Positions 25,838 through 33,561 of a stretch of DNA of 64,000 nucleotides are shown here, one piece after another (position 1 is the first letter of the stretch; every line of letters begins with the position of its first letter). The stretch spans positions 372,001 through 436,000 of the forward strand of contig NZ_LMAH01000002.1 in the NCBI RefSeq assembly GCF_001507335.1, given 5' to 3'. Source of the stretch: Chryseobacterium sp. JAH. GTDB lineage: Bacteria > Bacteroidota > Bacteroidia > Flavobacteriales > Weeksellaceae. The translations under genes and the position numbers were made by a program. The notes under the pieces are model-generated. The model was not told where the DNA came from. It did no database searches and saw nothing but the letters and a program-made list of their open reading frames with translations.

Positions 25838-26554
25838 TTATTTTTCTTTGTCAATCAGATCGTCCAAAGTTTCATCTTCCAATTTCGGATTTTCTTTGGG
25901 TGCTCCCAGCATAAATTTGAGAATTACCGGAAGTGTTGTAATCAATACAATGACGATGATAATATATTCTAATTTTTGCTTCAGATCAATGCCGAATTGC
26001 ACAGCAAATAATTCATTCAGATAATGTCCTGCAAAAATCAAAAGAAAAGACCATAAAATACCTCCTATAATATTGTCTCTCAAGAAATCTTTTTTATCCA
26101 TTTTTACTATCCCTGCAATAATTGGTGTAAAAGTTCTTACAACAGGTAAAAATCTTGCCATGATAATCGCTAATGCACCATTTTTTTCAAAAAAATCATG
26201 TGCTTGGAACAAGTATTTCTTTTTAAACAAAAAAGTATCTTTTTTCTTATATAAAGCAGGTCCTGTTTTGTTTCCAAACCAATATCCCACCTGATTACCG
26301 ATAATTGCAGCGAAAGCTACGGCAGTTGCAAGTATTGTTGTATCTAAAAGCTCACTACCTGTTGACCCGAAGGTCTCTTTGATAATTTCTACGGCATAAA
26401 TTCCGGAAACAAACAACAGCGAATCCCCCGGAAGGAAAAACCCCACAAACAACCCTGTCTCGGCAAAAATAATAAACAAAATAAGCCAAAACCCACCCAT
26501 TTTAATATAAAATTCAGGGTTTAATAAATCTCTCCAGCTATTGAAATCTTCCAT
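25838..26554 (-). CDS. DedA-family membrane protein (VTT domain)
   Basis: 238 residues. The signature GFFLPGDSLLFVSG (glycine/proline loop) is near the N terminus, then NQVGYWFGNKTGPALYKKKD. The second half-motif FEKNGALAIIMARFLPVVRTFTPIIAGIVKMDKKDF carries the conserved arginines. Three to four hydrophobic segments flank these. DedA proteins are proton-dependent lipid scramblases/flippases, for example for undecaprenyl phosphate. The acidic C-terminal tail is typical. Convergent with the esterase gene. Confidence 0.9.
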   Translation of the reverse strand: MEDFNSWRDLLNPEFYIKMGGFWLILFIIFAETGLFVGFFLPGDSLLFVSGIYAVEIIKETFGSTGSELLDTTILATAVAFAAIIGNQVGYWFGNKTGPALYKKKDTFLFKKKYLFQAHDFFEKNGALAIIMARFLPVVRTFTPIIAGIVKMDKKDFLRDNIIGGILWSFLLIFAGHYLNELFAVQFGIDLKQKLEYIIIVIVLITTLPVILKFMLGAPKENPKLEDETLDDLIDKEK

Positions 26555-26641
26555 AAGTAATGATGATGAACAAAAATAAGCTTAATAAAATTATGCTGAA
26601 AATATATTAGCATATTTTAACAGAAATGTAAACATGATATT

Positions 26642-27754
26642 TTATAGGTCTAGATCATCGTCTGAAACAGCAGTTCCATCTGCCATCAGAAATGCTTTGA
26701 GGAAAGGCGTAAGGTTTCCGTTCATGACTCCCTCAACATCTGACGTTTCGTGACCCGAACGTACATCTTTTATCAGTTTGTAAGGATGCATAACGTAATT
26801 CCTAATCTGGCTTCCCCACTCGATTTTCATTTTACCGGCTTCGATTTCGTTACGTGCCTTAAGACGTTCTTCCAATTCCATTTCGTACAACCTCGATTTC
26901 AAAAGCTGCATGGCTTTTTCCTTATTCTGAAGCTGAGAACGTGACTCGGAATTCTCGATAATAATTCCCGTTGGTGCGTGACGAAGACGAACAGCTGTTT
27001 CTACTTTGTTCACGTTTTGTCCACCCGCTCCCGAGCTTCGCATAGTTTCAAATGAAATATCTGCCGGATTAATATTGATTTCAATTGTATCGTCCACCAA
27101 TGGATAAACATACACAGAAACGAAACTCGTGTGACGTTTTGCATTAGAATCAAAAGGAGAAATTCTTACCAGTCTGTGAACACCATTTTCCCCCTTCAGA
27201 TAACCGAAAGCGTATTCGCCATCAATTTCCAGTGTTACGGTTTTTACGCCAGCAACTTCACCTTCCTGATAGTTAAGTTCTTTGATTTTATAAGTCTGCT
27301 TTTCTGCCCACATGGTGTACATCCTCATCAGCATGGCAGCCCAATCACAACTTTCGGTTCCACCTGCTCCTGCTGTGATCTGAATAACTGCGGAAAGCTC
27401 ATCACCTTCGTTGGAAAGCATATTTTTGAACTCGATATTTTCAATTTTCTCCATCAAAAGCGGAAAGCTTTCGTCAAGTTCTTTTTCAGAATCGGGATCT
27501 TCTTTGGCAAATTCCATTAAAACCTGCAGATCTTCAAACTGAGTATTTATTTCTTCATAATCTTCTACCCACTTTTTCTTTGAACGAAGTTGTTTTAGGA
27601 AAACCTCAGCAGTTTTAGGATTATCCCAAAATTCGGGAGCTGCGGTTTTTTCATCATCATTGGAGATTTCTATCTTCTTTTTGTCGATTTGAAGATATTT
27701 ATGAAGGTCTTCAATTCTTGATTGAATTTCTTTTATCTGGTCGTTGTTGATCAC
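26642..27754 (-). CDS. prfB: Peptide chain release factor 2
   Basis: 370 residues with a GTG start at 27754 ([16 protein letters not shown]). Terminates translation at UGA and UAA. The RF2 tripeptide is SPF ([16 protein letters not shown]) and the catalytic loop is [17 protein letters not shown]. The longer open frame to 27832 is rejected because a -7 box (TATTTTTG, complement of 27771-27778) lies inside it. Where E. coli has the programmed frameshift (GYL-stop-D), this gene reads straight through [11 protein letters not shown] with no in-frame UGA, so there is no autoregulatory frameshift. A 176-residue lipoprotein gene lies 87 nt upstream on the same strand. Confidence 0.94.
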   Translation of the reverse strand: MINNDQIKEIQSRIEDLHKYLQIDKKKIEISNDDEKTAAPEFWDNPKTAEVFLKQLRSKKKWVEDYEEINTQFEDLQVLMEFAKEDPDSEKELDESFPLLMEKIENIEFKNMLSNEGDELSAVIQITAGAGGTESCDWAAMLMRMYTMWAEKQTYKIKELNYQEGEVAGVKTVTLEIDGEYAFGYLKGENGVHRLVRISPFDSNAKRHTSFVSVYVYPLVDDTIEININPADISFETMRSSGAGGQNVNKVETAVRLRHAPTGIIIENSESRSQLQNKEKAMQLLKSRLYEMELEERLKARNEIEAGKMKIEWGSQIRNYVMHPYKLIKDVRSGHETSDVEGVMNGNLTPFLKAFLMADGTAVSDDDLDL

Positions 27755-27770
27755 GAATATTTCTTTTTTG

Positions 27771-27778
27771 CAAAAATA
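27771..27778 (-). promoter_or_regulatory. -7 box (TATTTTTG) for prfB
   Basis: Perfect TAnnTTTG on the minus strand, ending 16 nt before the GTG start at 27754; decides the start codon of prfB. Confidence 0.5.
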
Positions 27779-27841
27779 AGATTTAAAGTTGAGAGTTTGT
27801 AATTTCTGAAATTTTGGTTTAAAGAAATTCATTATGCATTT

Positions 27842-28372
27842 TTAATCAAAATTCGAGATTTTTTTCTGAACTGATGTTATAGAATCTTTTTTGAAAATAA
27901 TTAAAAAATGCTCACCAGTTGTCATTAAATATTCTGTTAATGGATTTCCTAAAATATCTGCTCGTAAAGAATCATTTTTAATTTCCGAAAAATAAATATA
28001 TTTCAAAGGCCCGTGAAAACATCTAACCTCTTCAGGTTTGAGAACTCTGAAATCTTGGTCTCTTCTCCATTTTGAGTTTGTATATTTTTTTGAAAGCTTC
28101 AAGATTTCATTTGATTGATAAGAGTTTTTAACTTTAAAATATTCATTACCATAAATTGAATACTTTTTTAATTTAAAAACCCATGGAATAATTTTCACAC
28201 TTGAAGCGTCGGAGTTGTATTCTTCTAAGAAAGGCTGTAATTTATTTTCTTCTTTTGCTAACGCATTATAAGCAAGCTCATACTTTAAAAAATTTGAGTT
28301 CGATTTTTTCTCAAATTTTGTATTGGAAAAACAAGAAACACCCAAAACAAGTACCACTAAAAGATTCTTCAT
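27842..28372 (-). CDS. Hypothetical lipoprotein
   Basis: 176 residues. The N terminus MKNLLVVLVLGVSC is a short lipoprotein signal with Cys at residue 14. The rest is Lys/Asn/Tyr-rich without a recognised domain (WRRDQDFRVLKPEEVRCF is distinctive). Probably anchored on the periplasmic side of a membrane. Same strand as prfB, which has its own promoter downstream. No functional inference is possible. Confidence 0.62.
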   Translation of the reverse strand: MKNLLVVLVLGVSCFSNTKFEKKSNSNFLKYELAYNALAKEENKLQPFLEEYNSDASSVKIIPWVFKLKKYSIYGNEYFKVKNSYQSNEILKLSKKYTNSKWRRDQDFRVLKPEEVRCFHGPLKYIYFSEIKNDSLRADILGNPLTEYLMTTGEHFLIIFKKDSITSVQKKISNFD

Positions 28373-28429
28373 TCATTTACATTAAAAACTGAACTAATTA
28401 ATCACCAAACTCGCACCTCTAACAACAAC

Positions 28430-29779
28430 TTAGACCTCAGCCTCTCCATTATGTTGAAAGCCAATCTCTCTTCTTGGTATTTCAACAGCTTTGTAAGATT
28501 CTAATTCGGATTTTAGAGAATGAATTCTCATCTGGAAATCATCTAAATTATTGACGATAACATCACTCAAAAACTGAGCAATCTGATTGAGATATTCTTC
28601 AGTTAACTTTGCACTGGCATCACGCAGCGCACCGTTCAGCAAAGTTTCGTCTATAAGCAGTTTTTCATTTTTTGTTTTCTGATAACGGTTTTTAATACGT
28701 TTTTTTAGACTTTGGGTAAAATCAATCAGCATTGTATTGCTGAACACTTTCATTCTAGAAGCAACCGTGCTCCAAAAAGGAATTTTATCAGCCTTATTAT
28801 TTTTAAGAATTTTAAAAAGCAGTGAATCTTTATCTAAATTTTTGGTCATTGAGTACAAAATGATCTCTGATCTTTCTGCAGCATTAGGAGGAAAAACAGG
28901 AATGACCACATCAAATCTTCCGGGAGCAAGAATCTCTTCATCAATGTCTGCCACCGTAGTGGCCGAGCCTACCATCAAAACACCTTCGTTTTCAAATTTC
29001 GAGATATGATGCAGAATCACTTCCTGAGATTCAAGATCGCAGGATGCAACGTTGTTCTCTGCACTTCTGGCCATCATAATTTCGTCAAAATCTTCGAGAA
29101 AAAGCAAAACTTTATCTTCTTTCATCATATTCAGAAGAAAATCATTGAAGTTGGTTTGATTTCCATCGACAAATGAAGTCCCTAGATAGTGTTTTTTGAC
29201 TTCTTTAAATTTATAATTAATAATTTCAGCAATCTTGTTTGCCCAAAAAATCTTTCCGCTGCCCGGTGGCCCGTACAGAATAATGCCGACAGGTTTATTG
29301 ATGCCCCAGTCTTTGATTTGCTGCGGATTTAAAAAAGGTTCTAAAACTTCTGAAATATAAAAAAATAAATCTCTGTAGCCTATAAAATCTCTCTGTTGAA
29401 GTTTGGTTTTGTTTCCGAAATAATTGTAGACAAATTGATAATTTCCACCTAATTTATTGTCTATTCCATAGCTTGAAACTGAAGAACGGAAAAATCCGTT
29501 GTCATAAATATTGGTTTGATCATCCTGAATGGCTTTTTCAATCTTTTCTTTCGGCTGATTGATGGTTTCAGCGATTTGCTCAACCGTTTTATGTTCATCT
29601 AAATCTATCTCATACTGCTTTAAAAAATCTACATTTTCACGGGCAAATTTTTCAAAATCCTCTTTCACTTCAAATTGGGTCGAAATACAGTCGATTAAAT
29701 CAAGATCAAAATCCTGAATAAACTGTTTAATAGCCTCTGCAGAAACATTAAGTTCCCTTGCAAGTTCGATTAACTTCAT
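28430..29779 (-). CDS. AAA-family ATPase-like protein with IF2-type N-terminal domain and altered Walker motifs
   Basis: 449 residues. Residues 1-55 resemble the small N-terminal domain of initiation factor IF2 (KLIELARELNVSAEAIKQFI). Residues ~130-320 form an AAA core. The P-loop is GPPGSGKIFW, with Ile in place of the Mg2+-coordinating Thr/Ser (codon ATT, one transition from ACT). Walker B reads LLFLEDFDEI, with ED where DE is usual. The second region of homology, EEILAPGRFDVVIPVFPP, is retained. The C-terminal ~120 residues are helical. Either the ATPase is weak or it binds nucleotide without normal hydrolysis. Partners unknown; monocistronic. Confidence 0.75.
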   Translation of the reverse strand: MKLIELARELNVSAEAIKQFIQDFDLDLIDCISTQFEVKEDFEKFARENVDFLKQYEIDLDEHKTVEQIAETINQPKEKIEKAIQDDQTNIYDNGFFRSSVSSYGIDNKLGGNYQFVYNYFGNKTKLQQRDFIGYRDLFFYISEVLEPFLNPQQIKDWGINKPVGIILYGPPGSGKIFWANKIAEIINYKFKEVKKHYLGTSFVDGNQTNFNDFLLNMMKEDKVLLFLEDFDEIMMARSAENNVASCDLESQEVILHHISKFENEGVLMVGSATTVADIDEEILAPGRFDVVIPVFPPNAAERSEIILYSMTKNLDKDSLLFKILKNNKADKIPFWSTVASRMKVFSNTMLIDFTQSLKKRIKNRYQKTKNEKLLIDETLLNGALRDASAKLTEEYLNQIAQFLSDVIVNNLDDFQMRIHSLKSELESYKAVEIPRREIGFQHNGEAEV

Positions 29780-30010
29780 AAAATCATCTTTAAATCAAAT
29801 TTAATGAAAATTTTGCGAAGATGCATGTTTGTTGGATGTTGGATACAGGATGTTAATTGCTAAATAATAGAAGCTGATTACTGGAAGTTGAAAGTTTATG
29901 AAGAAGTACTTTATACTTTCCCTTGGCTCTTACCGCTTTTTACCTATATTTCGAATCATTTGTAACATTTCACGAAAAAGAGAAACCTATTACACATACA
30001 ATCAAATTAC

Positions 30011-30913
30011 ATGGAAAAAGTTTTATCGGTCAAAAACCTGACTAAAAAATTCAAAAGAGTCGTTGTCAACAACATTTCCTTTGATGTGGAAAGAGGCAAT
30101 GTTTACGGACTTCTTGGTCCAAACGGAAGCGGAAAATCAACGACCTTCGGGATGCTTCTATCAACAATTAATCCCACAAGCGGCGACTGGTTCTGGTTTG
30201 GCAAAAAAGGAACAGATTCTGAAACCCTTAAGAAAATCGGGGCAATCATCGAACAGCCGAATTTTTATCCCTATTTAAGTGCAGAAACCAATCTTAAAAT
30301 TGTTGCCGAGATCAAAGGAACACCATACTCAAGAATTAATGAAGTTCTAACTACAGTTGGTCTTTTAGAAAGAAAAAAAGATACTTTTAAAACATTTTCT
30401 TTGGGAATGAAACAGCGTTTAGCGATTGCTTCATCTTTGCTTAATAATCCCGAAGTCTTAATTCTGGACGAACCAACGAATGGTTTAGATCCTGAAGGAA
30501 TCATTCAGATCAGAGAAATCATCGGGACGATTGCAAAACAAGGCATCACGATCATCATTGCAAGCCACCTTTTGGATGAGATTGAAAAAATATGCAGCCA
30601 TGTGATTGTTTTGAAAGAAGGAAACGCCATCTACTCAGGAAGCGTAGACGGAATGACCACCAATACCGGATTTTTTGAATTGAAAGCTGACAATAATACT
30701 TTACTTCTGAGCGCTTTAGAAGAACTTCAGTGGTTTACATCGGTGAAAATTGATGGTGAAATCATTAAAGCACAGATTCGTGATGATGCTTCGATTTCTG
30801 CATCCGGATTAAACCAAAAATTGGCTGAGAAAGGTATTTTCTTATCCCATTTAGCTAAGAAAAAACAATCGCTTGAAACTCAATTCCTTGAACTTGTAAA
30901 AAACACTCATTAA
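30011..30913 (+). CDS. ABC transporter ATP-binding protein (ABC-2 type exporter)
   Basis: 300 residues. Walker A is GLLGPNGSGKSTTFGMLLS, the ABC signature FSLGMKQRLAIASSLL, Walker B VLILDEPTNGLDPEG, and the switch His is in IIASHLLDEIEKICSHV. The C-terminal ~80 residues are a regulatory extension typical of the BcrA/CcmA class. Followed 2 nt later by its permease, so the two form an exporter of unknown substrate (antimicrobial, lipid or similar). A 231-bp AT-rich gap upstream shows no recognisable element. Confidence 0.92.
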   Translation: MEKVLSVKNLTKKFKRVVVNNISFDVERGNVYGLLGPNGSGKSTTFGMLLSTINPTSGDWFWFGKKGTDSETLKKIGAIIEQPNFYPYLSAETNLKIVAEIKGTPYSRINEVLTTVGLLERKKDTFKTFSLGMKQRLAIASSLLNNPEVLILDEPTNGLDPEGIIQIREIIGTIAKQGITIIIASHLLDEIEKICSHVIVLKEGNAIYSGSVDGMTTNTGFFELKADNNTLLLSALEELQWFTSVKIDGEIIKAQIRDDASISASGLNQKLAEKGIFLSHLAKKKQSLETQFLELVKNTH

Positions 30914-30915
30914 TC

Positions 30916-31761
30916 ATGCTGAAATTATTAAAACTCGAATATTACAAAAACCTGAATTACAGACCATTTAAGGTTTTCACTATACTTTATTTTGCCATTT
31001 TGATTGCTCTTCTTTTTATTGGTTTAGCAGAATTTACAATATTTGGTAGTACCATTAATTTTAAAGAACAAGGTATGTATGATTTTCCTGCAATCTGGAA
31101 TTTCACAACATGGACAGTTGCTTTACTAAAGATATTCTTAGGACTGATCATTGTATTTTCAATCTCACAGGAATTTAGCAACAGAATGTTTAAACAAAAT
31201 ACGATTGACGGTTTGAGCAGAGAAGAATTTATTGGTTCAAAATTAATTACCATTACTATTTTCACGGTGATTTCAACCATAGTTGTTTCGGCAATTACTA
31301 TGTATTTAGGATTTCAATATTCAAAAACTACAGAATCTGCGCAAGTGTATGCAGAAATATTTTTTATTGGAAATTATTTTTTAAAACTTTTCACTTTTTT
31401 CTGTTTCTTTATGTTTCTTTCAATTTTGCTAAGAAAATCAATCTTTGTATTCCTTGCTTTCTTTGCACTTTGGGTCGTCGAGTTAATTGTTGGAGGTATA
31501 GAAACCTTTGCAAAAGTAAGCGGAATGCAAGGACCTCAGAGAAACGAGATTCTTCAAAATGATTTTTTCTTCAGTAGATTATTACCATTAGAAAGCATGT
31601 CAAGCTTAATTCCTAGTCCAGTAATAAGATTAAATATGGCAAAAGCGATGGGTTTAAAATATGAATTCACCTATCCTACAGAAAGCCTTATCGCTTGTCT
31701 GGTTTGGTGCGCCATTTTCATCGTTGGTTCTTACTGGATTTTAAAGAAAAGAGATTGGTAA
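30916..31761 (+). CDS. ABC-2 type transporter permease
   Basis: 281 residues, six hydrophobic segments. It has the usual ABC-2 layout: a first span after LNYRPFKVFTILYFAILIAL, then the conserved QEFSNRMFKQNTIDGLSREEFIGSKLI loop preceding the second membrane block, and a final span close to the C terminus (ACLVWCAIFIVGSYWIL). It starts 2 nt after the ATPase stop and is certainly co-transcribed. A terminator hairpin follows at 31797. Confidence 0.85.
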   Translation: MLKLLKLEYYKNLNYRPFKVFTILYFAILIALLFIGLAEFTIFGSTINFKEQGMYDFPAIWNFTTWTVALLKIFLGLIIVFSISQEFSNRMFKQNTIDGLSREEFIGSKLITITIFTVISTIVVSAITMYLGFQYSKTTESAQVYAEIFFIGNYFLKLFTFFCFFMFLSILLRKSIFVFLAFFALWVVELIVGGIETFAKVSGMQGPQRNEILQNDFFFSRLLPLESMSSLIPSPVIRLNMAKAMGLKYEFTYPTESLIACLVWCAIFIVGSYWILKKRDW

Positions 31762-31796
31762 TTTTTTAGTTATCAGATATAAATTATTCAAATACG

Positions 31797-31827
31797 AAAG
31801 TGATTCATGATTGAGTCACTTTTTTTA
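31797..31827 (+). terminator. Terminator (possibly partial) inside the ABC gene cluster
   Basis: AAAGTGATTCA (31797-31807) pairs with TGAGTCACTTT (31812-31822), one T-G wobble, then a T run. It separates permease from third gene; a start at 31807 would lie inside the hairpin. Confidence 0.7.
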
Positions 31828-31842
31828 TTTAAATTTAAACCA

Positions 31843-32481
31843 ATGATTTCAGGAAAGAAAATATACTATGTTCCGGGATTGATAAGTGCATTATTGATTC
31901 CTGTTTTATTTTGGTATTTTGGGAATCAGAAACTAAATGAGCCTATTAACAATATCATGGATTTTGGGTTGCCTGCAAAATACAATCCTGATATTCCTTT
32001 AAAAGAACACGACAAGACTTTCGAGCAAGTAAGAAATTGGAAGTATCAGAAAATAACCGTTCAGCCAAATTCCGCAAAAAACAATTCTCAATTTTATGTT
32101 TCAAAAATTAAGGAACTTCAAAAGAGAAATGAAAAAGAAACCGGTATCGAATTTATTTTAGATGACAACAATACTTATGGCGATTTCGCTTCTTTGCTTA
32201 ATGATATGGCCATTTCTAAACAGGAAACTTACGGCTTAGATTTAGATAAAACAGGACATCTTTTTGCTACCGTTAATTATCAGGACCCAAATGCAAAAGA
32301 AATTGAATATGATGGTTTACTTTATAATGACACGATCTATAATGAATATAAGCCCACCTTTTTCGATAATACTCAATTTTTTATAAAGCAACTTCCAAAA
32401 GAAACCTTTTATTTATTTTTCGGCTTCTTAATTTTCCTAAATATCTCCATGTTCAGCATCAAAGAAAGATTTTCAAACTAA
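31843..32481 (+). CDS. Hypothetical membrane protein adjacent to ABC exporter
   Basis: 212 residues, start at 31843 (MISGKKIYYVPGLISALL) because the upstream in-frame ATG lies inside a terminator. It has one N-terminal membrane span (~9-27) and one near the C terminus (~188-206), with about 160 residues between them facing the periplasm. No family recognised. Its position right after the permease on the same strand suggests an accessory or adaptor protein of the exporter, but a terminator intervenes. The topology recalls small anchored accessory subunits. Confidence 0.6.
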   Translation: MISGKKIYYVPGLISALLIPVLFWYFGNQKLNEPINNIMDFGLPAKYNPDIPLKEHDKTFEQVRNWKYQKITVQPNSAKNNSQFYVSKIKELQKRNEKETGIEFILDDNNTYGDFASLLNDMAISKQETYGLDLDKTGHLFATVNYQDPNAKEIEYDGLLYNDTIYNEYKPTFFDNTQFFIKQLPKETFYLFFGFLIFLNISMFSIKERFSN

Positions 32482-32510
32482 AAAAAGTTGCCTTCCGACA
32501 ACTTTTTTGT
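32481..32510. terminator. Bidirectional terminator
   Basis: AAAAAAGTTG (32481-32490) pairs with CAACTTTTTT (32499-32508), between convergent genes. Confidence 0.8.
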
Positions 32511-32511
32511 T

Positions 32512-33162
32512 TTATTTTTTCGCCTTTGGCGGGTTTGCATTCTTAGCTTCTTCAAATAATCCCGGTTCAATATGACAGTACCCTCCCGGATTTGCGTTCA
32601 GATAATCCTGATGAAAATCTTCTGCTCTATAGAAATTCTTTAAAGTTTCGACTTCTACAACAACCGGCTTAGAATAATTTTTAGCTAATTTTTCCACTTC
32701 AGCTTTTACGATTGCTTCCGTATTTTTATCCGTGAAATAAATTCCGCTTCGGTAATTATCTCCCACATCATTTCCCTGTCTGTTCAAAGTGGTCGGATCA
32801 ATTGATTTAAAATAAAGTTCAATCAGAAGTTTCAAATCTACCTCATCAGCATCGTATTTAACTTTCACCGCTTCCGTAAAACCTGTAGTGTGACTCACTA
32901 CTTCTTCATACGTTGGGTTTTTAGTTTTCCCGTTGGCATAGCCGACTTCAGTTCCTACTACACCTCTCACCTGCTGAAATAAATGTTCGGTTCCCCAAAA
33001 ACATCCGCCTGCAAAATAAACTTCTTTTACATTTCCTGCTTCCATATTTTTTTTATTTTCTTCTTTAGTTTCTGTTGGTTTTGCTTTTTTGGAATCTCCG
33101 CAGCTTGCTGCAAAAACAGCGATTCCAAGAAACATTCCGAGTACTATGAATATATTTTTCAT
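32512..33162 (-). CDS. msrA: Peptide-methionine (S)-S-oxide reductase, lipoprotein form
   Basis: 216 residues. Reduces methionine-S-sulfoxide in damaged proteins. Catalytic motif GGCFWGTEHLFQQVRGVV (nucleophilic Cys in GCFWG), then SIDPTTLNRQGNDVGDNYRS and NFYRAEDFHQDYL. The N terminus is a lipoprotein signal (FAASC, Cys near residue 21), so this is an exported repair enzyme. Start at 33162 (MKNIFIVLGMF); an ATG 24 nt upstream would only lengthen the signal peptide. The C-terminal NPGGYCHI holds a possible resolving Cys. Confidence 0.92.
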   Translation of the reverse strand: MKNIFIVLGMFLGIAVFAASCGDSKKAKPTETKEENKKNMEAGNVKEVYFAGGCFWGTEHLFQQVRGVVGTEVGYANGKTKNPTYEEVVSHTTGFTEAVKVKYDADEVDLKLLIELYFKSIDPTTLNRQGNDVGDNYRSGIYFTDKNTEAIVKAEVEKLAKNYSKPVVVEVETLKNFYRAEDFHQDYLNANPGGYCHIEPGLFEEAKNANPPKAKK

Positions 33163-33561
33163 TTTTTGTTGGTTATACTTAATCATTTTGTTGATATCAT
33201 TTTAGAACACTTTAGTTAGATGCAAATTTCACGCTAAAATTAAATTTGATTGAATTTTAATTTTCAACAATCATTCTTTGATCGTATATACGAAAAAACG
33301 AATCAGAACGGTTTTAATTTAAAAGTTAATTGAAAAATTTCACTCTTTTTTTCAAAGTTTGTCGTTTCGGAGGAATCTAAACATTTGAATCTCAGTGGCG
33401 ATATTCCTGTGGAATGGCAAAGATACCGCTGAACAACTAACTTAACTTTAGTAAAAACAATTCAGAACATCTATAAATTCCCAATAACAATATCTTACAA
33501 TCACTTAAAAATATTAAATTTGCATTCTTATCAATTTTTTTGATATTTAAAGCTATAAAAA
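33163..33561. other. Intergenic region with one hairpin and the alaS promoter
   Basis: 399 bp between msrA and alaS. A nested hairpin occupies 33392-33432: TCAGTGG/CCGCTGA outside and ATTCC-TGT-GGAAT inside. A -7 box TAAATTTG is at 33515-33522, giving alaS a leader of about 35 nt. No open frame and no known RNA family recognised. Confidence 0.4.

Noticed and set aside
27755..27832. Longer N terminus for prfB
   Set aside because: The promoter box at 27771-27778 lies inside it and RF2 proteins begin near the GTG.
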